DNA from: Nemophila menziesii
Lineage: Eukaryota > Streptophyta > Magnoliopsida > Boraginales > Hydrophyllaceae
Length of the DNA: 64,000 nucleotides
Assembly (NCBI GenBank): GCA_029959085.1
Contig: JARWIR010000091.1
Coordinates: 1,860,001 to 1,924,000, forward strand
Direction of reading: 5' to 3'
Shown in pieces: positions 20,401 through 32,240 of this stretch; position 1 is the first letter of the stretch; each line of letters begins with the position of its first letter. Made by a program: the position numbers and the translations under genes. Below the pieces are notes generated by a model. That model did no database searches. It saw only the letters and a program-made list of their open reading frames with translations, and was not told where the DNA came from.

Positions 20401-23013
20401 AAGCGGCTTTTCTTCTAGTTGTGGGGGAGACTCGATAGATGGTTTCTTTTTAGATACTATCTCCCCAGGTTCTCGGAATGGCTCGTAGGCGAGATGCCTA
20501 TGTTTCATAGTTCCGGAATTCAAAGCAGCTACGGTTTCGGTTAGTTCTTCCATCAATTCCGGTAAGTCAAGTGTTAGGGCTGCTCGCAAGATATCATTAA
20601 AATTCATACAGTCAAACGTTTCCTGCGTAGCTAAATCAAGTATATCCATGCGAAAACACTCTTCAGGAATATCTAGAAACTTCATGGCCCTAAACACGTT
20701 GAACTTTACCGTCTCGTCTTGGATTCGCATAGTTAATTCGCCGTTTTCTACATCAATAACAGTACGCCCCGTGGCTAGGAATGGTCGACCCAAGATGATG
20801 GGGACATTCCTATCCGCGTCGTATTCAAGAATAATGAAATCAACTGGAAAGATTAACATACCTGCCTTGACGAGGACATCTTCAATTCGTCCCTCTGGAT
20901 GAGCAAGGGATCTATCAGCCATCTGTAGGATCATGGAAGTTGGTCTAGCGTTTCCTATCTTCAATTTTTCAAAAATTGACTTGGGCATCAAATTGATACT
21001 CGCGCCCAAGTCACACAAAGCTTTTCCTTGCCACTCATTACCAATAGAAATAGGAATCGTGAAACTCCCAGGATCAAGTAGTTTAGGTGGCAACTTACTT
21101 TGGCATATAGCGCTGCATTCTTCTGGCAATCCTATCATCTCATTCTCACGGTATGGTCTCTTGTTGGTAATGGCTCTTTTCAGAAATTTAACGTACTTCG
21201 GAACATCGCGTATAGCATCTAAGAACGGAACGTTAATATTGAGACCACGTACCATATTCAAGAACTTCTGATATTCGGCCATGTCTCCTTTCTTCTGAAC
21301 TCTTGAGGGAAAAGGTGGAGGAGGAAGGGTTTCTGTGACATCTTTGGATTTTGGCTTCTCCGGAATCTTCTCCACTTCAATTATCTCAGGCTCATCTTCT
21401 TTCTCTTCCACATCTTTTGCCGGTTTCTCTTTCACAGTGGTTTCTTTTTCTTTCATTGCGGGAAAAGGAGGTGGAGCGAGCTTCTTACCACTTCGAAGTG
21501 TTACTGCATTACATTCTTCTCTCTGCTTAGGTTCTTCAGTATCACTCGATAGTTGTCCTTGCTGACGTTGATTTAATTGCTTATTTATCTGAGCCATTTG
21601 AGTTTCCATCAACTTAAGTGCTGCGGCCGTAGATTGTTGAATGCTGATTAGTGTTGTCAAGGTTTGTTGAACATCTAGAGCACCTTCTTGAGGTTGAGCA
21701 GGTAAAGCTTTCTGGTTCATGGTTTCGGTATAGGCATCTTGAGGAGGTTGTCTCTGAGCTTGATATGCGTATGCTTGTCCACCTTGATAGTTGTTCTGAG
21801 GTCTTGTTTGAAAGTTGTTTCCTTGGGGGCGTGGTTGATATGCATAAGTTGGATTAGCAGCCCCATTTGGATTTGAATATTGGAAACCCGGATGGTTTAT
21901 GTTCGGTTGATAGCCTTGACCACTTGAATTGTAATTTCCTCGATTGGATACGAACATTACGGATTCTGGATTGTTTTGACAGGTCTCCCAATCATGATCT
22001 TGTGTACCGCAGTTAGAACATCCATAAACTTCTTGTGTAACATTAACATCTGCTCTTCTACCAGTAGCACTTTTTGTAACAGCTAGAGTAAGCTGTTTCA
22101 GTTGCTGTTCGAGCTTGTTTTCCATGGCGGTGAATTTTTCTTCAATTGACGCAGTATTTCCACCTCGAACAGGTGTTCTTACAGTGTTCCAACCAAGTTC
22201 ATTTGTTACAGTTCTATTCAAAATAATCTTCGTATGAACTGGTTGTACCTGTAGGAATCCACCACCACAAAGCAAGTCAAGATCCTTTCTTGAAGAACCA
22301 TCAAGTCCTCGGTAAAATATCTTCATCTGTTGAACTTCTGTGAGGCCATGATCAGGGACTCTTCTTAAGCAAATCTGAAATCTCTTCCAACTTCTACCCA
22401 AAGTCTCGTCTTCCTCTTGTTTGAATGAGGTTAGTTCAACTTGCGCATCTAATCTCATATTCGTTGGGTAGTATCTATCGAAGAACGCGGTTTGTAATGC
22501 ATCCCATGTTGTAATTGTTCCGGGTTCTTGCGAATCATGCCACTCACTTGCTCCATCAATAACGAAGAATCTAAAATTAGCAAAATACATTTGCTCCTTA
22601 GTTACTCCTTGCGTAATATAAGAATCGCAAATTTGCATGAACTTCTGTACAGCACAGATCGGATCTTCACTGGGTGTTCCTCGGTAATTGCCATAACTTT
22701 GAAACTGAGATAGCATACCAGGATCGGGTCTGAATCTCTCGACATTAATATTTGCAGGGCCAATTCCGAGGGGAGGAGCTCGAAACGGAGCTTCTGCAGG
22801 GCCATTGGCGAACCACGGATCATTGTTTCGAGGAGCAGCTTGGTTGAGTTGACCAACCATTGTTTCTTTTGCTAATTGCTCCTCTAACTCTTTTGCTTTA
22901 GCGTCTCTCTTTCTTTTGTTTGCTTCACGAACTAGGCTTTCGGGATTTGCAAGAATCACGATATCTTCACGCATAAACCAAAACCTGTAAACCTGAGAAA
23001 GAAAGACACCCAA
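17496..23013 (-). pseudogene. Element A gag-pol polyprotein, two stops and one frameshift
   Basis: An uninterrupted frame of 1432 codons runs from 23013 to 18715, though the real start may be the Met at codon 14. Gag has a capsid-like region and a CX2CX4HX4C knuckle (CSNCGTQDHDWETC). Protease has DLGAS at ~668. RT has VCMDYRKLN and FMDD at ~1111-1114. RNase H has CDASD at ~1260. The integrase half continues in frame after a TGA at 18715-18717 and a TAG at 18478-18480. Element E has Arg and Gln at those places, and each stop fits a C-to-T change. Near 17792-17798 an extra base in an A-run shifts the frame before the integrase tail (17852-17496). The copy is therefore inactive for integrase but only lightly decayed. 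Confidence 0.9.
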
Positions 23014-23094
23014 AGCGTAAAACTGAAAAATAAAACTAAAACTAAACTAACAATTAAACTACTAAAAGATTAACACCGGGGTCACACGCTACCG

Positions 23095-23112
23095 TCCCCG
23101 GCAGCGGCGCCA
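23095..23112 (-). other. Element A primer-binding site (tRNA-Asp type)
   Basis: Minus-strand TGGCGCCGCTGCCGGGGA, 6 nt after the 5' LTR, matching the Athila PBS complementary to the tRNA-Asp 3' end. The identical 18-mer occurs in B, C and E. Confidence 0.9.
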
Positions 23113-23118
23113 AAAACT

Positions 23119-24865
23119 TGGTGGGTCCTGGGGTGTTATAAAATAAAGTGCAAAATAGAGGAACCACTTAACCGCAAGTGTACGGTTGTCTCAAGTAATA
23201 TATGATAATCAAGTTCGTTCTCAGGGACGGATTAGGTTCAACCCAAATATTAATCAGATAGTAGAGATAATTGCTAAACAGAAAATAAAAGATAATAATT
23301 TTTGTTTGGTTTTTGTAAGATAAAAGATGCAAATAAAGTAAAGACTAAATTAACTAAACAGAAAGGAAATAAAGCAAATAAACGACTAACTTCAGATAAG
23401 AGAGATACTTGATCCTCGCAAAGGAAACCACCTAATCAATGTAATCTATGCTATGTTTAAGGGTAGAATTGGAATTATAATATTAGTCGGGACTCTAATA
23501 TCTAGCCCCCTGTCGGGTGGACCTAGAAGCTATCCTAAAGTATCATAAACACCTGCATGGTCGAATATGGCTCTTCAGATGATATGATTTTACCTCTTTG
23601 GCTATGTAACTAGTTAAGTCTGTCGGTCAATAATGGACATTACACGGGTATTACCTAGATCTGTATTCAAACCCCCCTATCGGATGATCACTTCGCCACT
23701 AAAGTGAATAGCCCAAATACTAAAAGCTAATTCTAGTTGTTCCTAAAAGAATTAGTAATGAAAACAAAGTAATATCCAATACCTAAAACTCAATTCTATT
23801 TAAATCTAAACAATCCCAAATTCAAAACATAGATTCATTAATTAAGGTTCATCCCTTTAATGCGATTCTCAAGTATAAAGAAATTTAGCTCATGATGAAA
23901 TTAAAAACTAACATTAAATAAAAGGAATTCATGTTCAAATACAAAAGATAAATGAAAAACCTAAAGGGTAGAATGACTATGGTTGGAAGAACAGGATTCC
24001 TCCAGCTTCTAGCTTCTTCTCTCCTTCGTGCTCTGACTTGAAAACCTTAAGCCTCTTGTTTAATTCTCTGAAGTGTGTGAAAGTAGGAGGTTAAGGGGTG
24101 TATTTATAGGTGTTGGAGGAACCTAGTTCGAATTTTGCTTGGAGTGGAAGACAAGTCAAAGACTCAAATTCGTAGCTCTAAAAGATAAGATTCTGCTGAT
24201 TTTGATTTGGTCATATCTTTTTCAATACTTATCCGTTTGAGAAGTTCCAATATATGAAACTGCTTGTCTTGGAAAGCTCTTTCTATTGGTGCAGACCATT
24301 CGTCCAGAATCCATGCCAATAGTTTATTATGATTTAATCTCTAAAACGTGGCTGAATTTCAGATTTCAAAAGGCAGCTTTATCTTTTCCTCCTTTGAATA
24401 AATCTTTCCTAAATCTTCTTATTTCCATGTAAATCTTCTTTCCTTTCATCTTTATCTTGACTTGGCCTCTAAGTAATTACCATTTATCTTTTAAAAGCTT
24501 CACATTAAATAAATAATTAAACCGCATATGCTTAAAAAGAATAAATCAATAAATCAAGAAATCGAAATAGGAAAGTGTACTCTAAAAATAGAAACTCGAC
24601 TAAAAATCACTTCCTAACACTCTAAAACACACTAAGACTTTATTCTCACTTCTTCTCCTTGGATTGGTCTTTCAAGAACCGATTAACTTTGCATTAAAAA
24701 TAGTCAAATTTACGCACAAAAGCTCAGATTCTGCAAATAGTTAATTTCCAAGGGGAGAAAGTGCAATATGATCAAATAAGCCTAAAAGTCTAACAAACAA
24801 GTCATTTATTCACCTAAAAGGATGTCTCCAAGGGGCTAATAATTAGAAAAAATCGGGAGACATCA
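23119..24865 (-). repeat. Element A 5' LTR (1747 bp)
   Basis: It starts TGATGTCTCC at 24865 and ends ...CCACCA at 23119, six bases from the PBS. A TATA box (TATAAATA on the minus strand) is at 24108-24101. The first 46 nt form the shared terminal hairpin (24865-24820). The boundaries follow from comparison with B, C and E; no second LTR is available. Confidence 0.8.
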
Positions 24866-25229
24866 GGGGGGCCAAGGGGGTTCGGGGGCAACGCCCTGAA
24901 TTTTTTTTTTACCGTATTTACACGACAAGTCTATGTATTACGCCAAAATTGCAAATAGGTCCTTATATTATGCAAAAATGCACTATAAGTCCCTATATTG
25001 TGTAAATATTGCAATATAAGTCTCGATTTTAACTTTTTAATTAATAAATAAAATAATTTATAGTCTAATAAAATAAATTTCAAAAGTTAGGGGGGGCCAA
25101 ATGAATGTTTTAAAAAATATAAGGGTTAATTACTCATAATTTTTTTTTTATAAACACAGTTATAGATTATTTTTTTTTTAAATTCAGGGGGGCCATGGAC
25201 CCCCTAGCTATACCACATCTTCGCCCCTG
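24866..25229. mobile_element. DNA transposon remnant interrupted by element A
   Basis: The right end, read in reverse, is CAGGGGCGAAGATGTGG. The interior repeats GGGGGGCC tracts and 'CCCTATATTGTG' words, a style common in hAT-like non-autonomous elements. The left end is cut by the A LTR at 24865, and its other half was not found beyond A. Confidence 0.5.
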
Positions 25230-25442
25230 ATCTTTACATCATTAGTTTATTCTTTAGTTAGTTTCTTGAAAAACAAAAAAAATATTAGAGAGGAATAAAT
25301 TCAACACCCTTTATAGGTGATAGAGCATAAAAAGTCACACTATTAGAATACTCAACCCGAGGACTCGGTATGAAACCACAAACACAGGGTCAAATAGGTA
25401 AAATTGTCGGCAGAAGAGATAGAGGAATCAGAGGAGGGATTT

Positions 25443-26966
25443 TGATGTCTCCTCATATGTGATAGATTTATATTAGGATGAGACATCATTTTTCGTGATT
25501 TAGAAGTCATAAATGTCGATTTTCTTGAGAAATAGTGCACTTTCCTATTTTGAGTCTTGATTTAGTAAAATAATATTTTTAGAGCATATTGGGTTTAATT
25601 GTCTATTTAGTGTGTAGCTTTAAAGATAATTATGGATATTAATTAGAGTCCAAGTCAAAGACTACAAGATATGGAAAGAGATTAGCATGGTAATTGGAGA
25701 TAAGGAAACAAAAGCTAAAAAGATGGAAAAGGAAAAGCTGCCTAAGTCTGGGATTCTGCAGTACACGCCTAAAGAAGTGCTATTTACCCCATGAAATAGG
25801 ACGATTTTGGTAATTTACTTTCATAGAGACAAATATAATTCTGTAAGGATTCTTTTGGTATCTTATGGAGCTCAAACCGACCAATAACGAAGAAGATATG
25901 CTCAAAACGGTCCAGCAGTGTTTATCTTTATTTCCATACGAATTTGAGTTGGGCTAGGAGTCCAATACTTTATCTCTTCCTCAAGAAAACGAATTAGGTC
26001 TTCTAAACACCTATAAATACACCCTTATATCACTTGTAAATCATTCTTGCTTAGAAAAGCCTTATAATTATTCCTTAGTCATTGTAGAGAGCAAGATGAT
26101 GTCTTTTGTAATTTCTTTTAGTTTATTTCCTTCAGGTATGAACTAAATTCCCCATAGCTTGGGTTTTGCATAATGTATAATCTATGAATTCTAATTCTTC
26201 TATCTAAGTTTCTTTGGGAATTACATGTTTTAATCTGATATTAGCTTCTTACTTAATATTTGTTTATGTGTTTTGATTTATTGTCTTTCCTAGAACTGAT
26301 CACTTTAGGATTGTTTTAATAGTAGTTAGATGGTCTCCTTGACTGGGTGTTTAACTATTGAACCACCACATAATGTCTAGTGTCGATATTAGTTCTGACA
26401 AAACATGATTCTAACTAGATAGTCATTAGGGTTTGTTTTAATCACCATATCACCAATTGATTGTTGCGTTTGCTTAGAGCCTTAGTAGCGTTTGATAACT
26501 CTAAGAGTGTAACCACGTCTTGGTTGTGCCGTAGCTCCCTTGGTCGCTCTCAAGGTCTAAGGTATGGGAATTTAGAATCCTGACTAAGTATACCAAGAGC
26601 TAATATTCTCCCCTATTAACTAGATCTATAGATAGAATTAGAAGGATTAGTGCATACTAGCAAAACCTAAGCTATATCTCTCATCTCATATTCTTAATCT
26701 TTTACTTTATTGTCTTTATTTTCCTAGTTTTAATTAGTTATTTTCAAAATTCATATCTTTTAATTCCTGTCTTTTAATTATTTACTTTTACTCGTTATTT
26801 CTACTCACGCGATTAACACACTTAAGTCCCTGAGAACGAACTCAACTTACTAACTAAAACTTGCATACATCCTGTAATACTTGCAGTACTGTGCCTGTCT
26901 AGGGTGAGAGTGCGTAGTTTCTTGACTTAATTTAATCTTATTTTTATCACACCCTAGGCGACGCCA
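25443..26966 (+). repeat. Element B 5' LTR
   Basis: 1524 bp, TGATGTCTCC to GACGCCA. TATA box TATAAAT at 26012-26018. The first 46 nt form the terminal hairpin. Same length as the 3' LTR. Confidence 0.93.
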
Positions 26967-26972
26967 AGTTTT

Positions 26973-26990
26973 TGGCGCCGCTGCCGGGGA
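26973..26990 (+). other. Element B primer-binding site (tRNA-Asp type)
   Basis: TGGCGCCGCTGCCGGGGA, 6 nt after the LTR end. Confidence 0.92.
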
Positions 26991-27122
26991 CTTGTGTCTC
27001 GTTAGCGTGTGGGTTATCTATTTCGAGTAGTAGTTTTTAATTAGTTTTTATTTTTTAGTTTTTAGTTTTTATTTTTCCAGATTTACGCTTGTGGTTTGCT
27101 TTAGTCTTTTTCAGGTTTCACA

Positions 27123-29998
27123 GTGTTTAATTCTTGGCCTCCTTTATCGGAGCCTGAGAGGAGCTTCAGACCTTACAACAAACGAGTTCGTGAGGAAAGA
27201 GCCTTAAGAAGAGTAATGGCAGCCCATCAAGATCCACCACTTGGTGACCAACTTGGAGTAAATCCGAGAGGACCACCACCACCTGGTGGACTACAGCAAA
27301 ACCCACCAGGGATCCAACAACAAGATCCACCTGGTGTACAACTACCAGTAGGAGGAGGTAATGGGCAGAATAACCTTAATCAACAGAACCGAGTTGAACA
27401 AGACCTTCCTGGCCTTCATGTACCATTCCATGTTCAACCAATCGGTTACCGCCCTCCAGAGATTCCGAATATTAAATTTAGACCCGATCCGGGTATGCTT
27501 AGTCAATTTCAAAGTTTTGGACTCTACACTGGTACAGCAATTCAAGATCCGGTAAGATCGATTCAGAAGTTCATGCAGATTTGTGATGCCTACATTACTC
27601 CTGGCATTACACGCGAGCAACTGTATTGTCATATGTTTTCGTTCTTCTTGACCGGTAGAGCTAGCGATTGGCTAGAGAGACAACCACATGGAACCATTCA
27701 TTCTTGGAGAGAACTTCAAGACGCGTTCTTTAACCGTTTTTATCCGAAAAGTATGAGACTTAAAGATCAAACCGAGCTTGCGAGATTTTGCCAAGAAGAT
27801 GGAGAACCAGTGGGAGAAGCATGGACAAGGTTTCAACAAAAATTAGCTAGATGTCCGCTCCATGGTTATACCCCTGCTCTACAACTTGCTATATTCTATG
27901 AAGGACTTAATGATAAAGGTAGAGAGAAGGTGGATAACATTGGAAAGGGTAATTTCGTGTCCATGAATCATAATGAAGCTTCCGAGGTTTTAGGAAATAT
28001 TATGGAACAAGAAAGAAGTTGGCCTTCAACGCGAGCTTCTGTAGCAAAGACCCGAGGAACTCTTCGTTTAGATGCAGAACCGCGAACTCAGCTCAAATAT
28101 CCGCATTAGAAAATCAAATCAAAGAGCTGAAAATAGAGATGCAAAAGAATTTAGCCGCTGCAAACGTAGTACAAGAAGCACAAGGTTGTCAACAATGTGG
28201 GGTTAACAATCATACATGGGAAGAGTGCGAATCAAATCCGCAATCTGTTTACTTTATATCCAATCGCGGAGGTTATCAATGGGGTAACCGAAACCATCCG
28301 GGTATGCAGTATTCAAATCCACAAGGGGCCGCCAATCCTGGTCATTATCAACCGCGCCCCCAGAATTACTCTTTCCAACAGAGAGGTCAGTACCAAAATC
28401 AATATCAAAATAGACCTGCTCCCCCTCAACAACCTGCTCAAGATGCTTACACCGATTCGTTAGATCAGAAAGCTTTACCTTAGTATCCTCAAGAAGGATC
28501 TATGGACAATCAACAGATAGCACAAGCTCTGGACCGTTTGACCACGACTATGAACGCTCAGGAAGAGAAGGTCCGAGGACAAGATGACATACTTCAGATG
28601 TTAGGTACTCAAGTAGAACATTTAAACAAAGTTTTAACAAATTTAATAGAACAAAAGGAATTAAAGGCAATCGAAGGAGGTGAAAACAATGTTGAGTTCG
28701 AAGCTTGAAAGGCTATTTGCCTTGAAATTGAAGAAGAAAAAGAGGAAGTACCACATGCTGCCGTTAGTGCCGTGGAAGTTCCGAGTACCGAAGAAGAACC
28801 AACCAAGTCTAGCCCCGTGGAATCTGACTGTTCTGAGGTTTATGTGGAGGACGATCAAGAGAAAGCCGAATTTATACAACTACTGAGGAAGATGCAAGAG
28901 GAAATTCAATCGGTTATGGATTATGAAGCTGAGCTGGCTAAAGAGAAAGAGAAAGAAGCCTCAAAGGAGGAATCAAAAGATGAAGTTGCACCTGTTGTGC
29001 ATGAAGAGAAAGAAGAAGAGAAGGTGGAACCGCCACCTGTTGTTCAACCAGTGTCATAAACTATTCCTGATACAAATCCTAAGGATGACACTTTACTCAA
29101 GACATTTGTAGAGGCGTATCAACCTGAAAATATCAATGCCCAGATGCTTGATATTGCGAAGAGAGGACTTACACCGCAACAAGTGTATACGCAAGTTATT
29201 CCTGAGAAAGAGGCGAGTGTAGAGATCCCAAGAGAAAACCTGAGGGTTTCGAGAAGAAGTGAAAGAGAGCTACCAACAATGCTTAAAGATCCGGGAAGTT
29301 TCAACCTTCCTATTCAATTACATGGTATGCTCAAGGTGAAAGCGATGTACGATGTGGGTTCTGGTGTGAATCTTATGCCTAAGTCCGTGTTCGAGAGACT
29401 TGGACTTCAGAAATCAGAGAAAACTCCAGTGAAGTTGCAGTTCGCTGACAACTCAGTTAAAAGGACATGGGGAACAGTGGAGGGCGTCTTAGTCCGTGCA
29501 GGTAATATCGCCATCCCTACTGACTTTGTTATTCTTGAGTTTGATGCAGATAAGCAGGTTCCAATCATACTTGGACGGCCCTTCATGACCACAAGTCAAA
29601 GTGTCATCAACTTCCAAGAAGGGACCATCACCCTTCATGCAAAGAATGTATCCGAGACCTTCTATGTCTTGGGTAAGAAACCAAGGAAGTTAGATCCCAC
29701 CGTTCCTCTCATCCACAGCCTTTCACATCACAAAGTCCCTCCTGAGAAGATCCACTTAAAGCCTGTGGATACTGAGCCAAACATTGAGTTTGGGGTTGGC
29801 CATGAAGTTCTATGGAAAGCTCACAAACGCGAGAATAGGCCACGAAGTTTCAAAGACTCGTGGATGGGACCATTCATTGTCACTAAAGTTGTTTCAGCTA
29901 AGGTGATAGAAATTCGCCCCAAAACTGGGGTCAAGCGCAGATTAGTTGACGTTCATAGCCTAACTCGTTGTTGGGGAGGCTATATTCGCAAATCTTAA
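27123..29998 (+). pseudogene. Element B gag-protease frame fused to integrase tail; pol core deleted
   Basis: Gag opens at 27123 and reads to 28109 in one frame. The homologous frame then continues one register over from ~28080, a single-base shift near 28075-28085, and stays open to 29998 except for stops at 28481, 28706 and 29057. Gag shows the capsid block (FRPDPGMLSQFQSFG, GRASDWLE), and the knuckle CQQCGVNNHTWEEC at 28187-28228. After a Glu-rich linker comes the protease (MYDVGSGVNLMP, then PIILGRPF), where A and E have DLGAS. It passes straight into a segment like the end of Athila pol (GHEVLWKAHKRE, SWMGPFIVTKV, VHSLTRCW). No RT, RNase H or DDE sequence lies between. The last 285 codons (29144-29998) are open. 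Confidence 0.85.
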
Positions 29999-30214
29999 CA
30001 GAGGTAACACGTCTAACTTTGAAAGACATTAAACAAAAGTGTTGTACGGGAGACAACCCGTAGTTTTTTAGTTTTTATGTCTTTTACGTTTTTAGTTTAT
30101 GTTTAATTTAGTTATTTTTAGTTGATAATGCATATTTGAGAAAGGTATTAGTGTTTTTGGTGTGTAGGTATTGGAGAATCGAGTTAGGGAAGCGAGCAAA
30201 AGTTTTCGGAATGG

Positions 30215-30605
30215 AGAAAAGACCTGTGCGGAGTACCCCCGCGGTGTACCCCTATACCGCAGGTATGGTCCGCAAGGTAAAAACCCATACCACGGGTTGG
30301 AGCCACGGGTCTTATCTAGAGACGAAAAAAACCGACCCTTCGGACTACCCCCTGCACCGCACCCCTGCACTGCACGGTTAAAACCCGTGCCACGGGGTAG
30401 GTCCACGGGTATTTTGACGAAGAAGCCGCGGTACACCCATGCGGTGTACCCCCTATACCGCACCATGGTCCGCAGAGCTAAAACGCGTGCCACGGGGTTG
30501 TACCACGTATATCGAGCAGAGGCTAAAAATTTTCGAACATCAGATGCTGCGGTATACCCCGCGGTACACCCCTAGTCTGCAGGTATGGTCCGCACGACGC
30601 CGCTG
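30215..30605 (+). repeat. GC-rich ~100-bp tandem repeats of element B
   Basis: The core word AAAACCCGTGCCACGGGG (with variants) recurs at about 30276, 30379 and 30480, and GCGGTGTACCCC / TATACCGCA / TGGTCCGCA words recur at the same spacing. There are about 3.5 units of ~100 bp, with many internal palindromes such as GCGGTATACCCCGC. Placed between the pol remnant and the accessory ORF. Confidence 0.8.
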
Positions 30606-31037
30606 GAGAGAGAAAGAAACGGGATTCAAGTGTATAAATGAGGTATTAAGCCATTATTCCGAATTTTATAAACCTAAAGCCTCTTTTTCTTCTCCAAAAC
30701 TCTCCCAACTCCATTGAAGCTCATCAAAACCTTCACCAACCACCAAAACACTACCCAATCATCAAGAAAAACACATTAAATCTTCTCTCCATATCATTAC
30801 AAGAGAGAATCAAACACCCAATCCTCACCAAATCCATTCAAATTGAAGAATCAAAGAGCCAAATTTTCAAAATTCATCCTACAATTTCTTAAATCCAAGC
30901 CAACCCATTACAAATCCACCTCACCCACATAGAAAATCATCATCAATTCACCTATCCTAGGCCAAATCAAGCTTGTTCAATCAATAATTCACAAGTTCAA
31001 ATTTTAAGGGTTGCTAAAGCTTTGAGTTGGGGGTTAA

Positions 31038-32240
31038 TTGAAGATGACTAATAGAACAACAATTTTAGCTAACAAGAGGGAGGTGAAGAGTGACAAGGGA
31101 TTGGATTTAATCAAGAATAAATCAATTGACAAAGGTTCTAGTTCTAAACCAAAGGGTAAAGATAGAGTTGAAAAGAGTGCAATACCTTTGTTTGATCGTA
31201 ATGGTAAAAAGCTTTACTTTTATGCAAAGGAGAAAACACAACCTCCACAAGGTCTTACACCCAAAGAGAAAGAGGAAACTTCAAGGGCCCTGAAGACTTC
31301 TGCAGAGAAACAATTGAAAGAACTACCTTTTGCTTATGAGAAAGTATTCAAGGAAGAAGTTGGTATAGGAGAATACGCGAGATTCTTAGAGCTTGGTGAG
31401 AAACTGGGTTGGTCTACGTTCATGGTAAGACGTTCTGAACTATGTCATGAGTTAGTTTTGGAATTCTATTTAGGCCTCTTTAGCCGAGATAGTAATTGTG
31501 TTCCGATTAGAGGAAAGCTAGTTCCTTTCACAGTTGAGGAGATTAGAAACCACTTCAAGTTTAAGAAATTGAAAGGTTGATGCAAATTTGAAGAAGCGGT
31601 TGCTAAACAAAAAATCTTTGATGAGGAATTACTTTTTGAGCATGTATTAGACAAGGAGAAAGTGCAATCACATAAGGGAGAATTGAAGGCACCTTGGCCT
31701 AACAAATATCTTCAATCGGATGCGAGAATTTGGCACAATTTCCTTGTTCCTAATATCTTTGGAAACACACGAACTTTAGATGTGACTATGAAGTACGCTC
31801 TACTGTTTGACTGTATTTTGAGAGGAGAAGAAGTAGATGTGGCACAGTTGATCTATGAGGAGGTGATACGGTTTTCGATCTCTCCTAAATCAGTTTATAA
31901 TGTTAAATTTCCTACTATGATCACGTGTCTTGTGCGAAAAGCGAATGTTAGATTGGGTGAAGAAGAGAAACTCGAGTTTAAAGCGAGTTATATTGATAAT
32001 GCTTGGATCAAGGATATCTTTCGAAGAGCGGGTTCTACGCAAGTCTCGAAAGAAGAAAAGGAGCAAAGTTGGCAAGAGAAGATGGAGGAGCGTTTAACGA
32101 AATTTGAAGCAGCTCAAACTTCCTTAGTCAATGATGTGGCACAAATCAATGCTAATCAAGTGCACATCATGAAACTCCTTGAGCAATTAACGAAAGGTCC
32201 AGCAAATCCAACCTTGGATGTCATTGATGCGAGGCAATAA
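31038..32240 (+). pseudogene. Element B accessory ORF (~400 codons, one internal stop)
   Basis: One frame runs from the ATG at 31038 to the stop at 32240, broken only by a TGA at 31578-31580. The N-terminus is Lys-rich and disordered. The central part (ARFLELGEKLGWSTFMV, ELVLEFYLGLF, IRGKLVPFTVEEIRNHF) matches the 'W..F.....V.EFY......V.VRG..V.F....I' pattern of the extra ORF placed downstream of pol in Athila elements (the env-like position). The C-terminus has a coiled-coil stretch (EERLTKFEAAQTSL). No signal peptide or membrane segment is visible, so I would not call it an envelope protein. Its role is unknown. It has been kept nearly whole while the pol core was lost. Confidence 0.7.

Larger units (their letters stand above)
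16300..24865 (-). mobile_element. Element A: Athila-type Ty3/gypsy retrotransposon, decayed, 3' LTR not found
   Basis: In minus-strand order: 5' LTR 24865-23119, tRNA-Asp-type PBS 23112-23095, one gag-pol frame (23013 to 17496), GC-rich tandem repeats (17290-16890) and an accessory ORF remnant (16539-16318). RT/RNase H motifs and the tRNA-Asp PBS identify the Athila lineage. No second LTR is seen to the left: at about 16.3 kb the element meets an unrelated small gene. The 3' end was therefore probably lost by deletion. The 5 bases outside the 5' LTR are GGGGG. It had inserted into an older DNA transposon whose remnant is 24866-25229. Confidence 0.85.

Noticed and set aside
20648..21857. Several plus-strand open frames of 68-112 codons
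   Set aside because: They lie antisense to the long gag-pol frame of element A and mirror its low-complexity codons; no independent motif or promoter.
31038..32240. Reading the accessory ORF as a viral-type envelope gene
   Set aside because: No signal peptide, fusion peptide or membrane segment is visible; only its position resembles an env gene.
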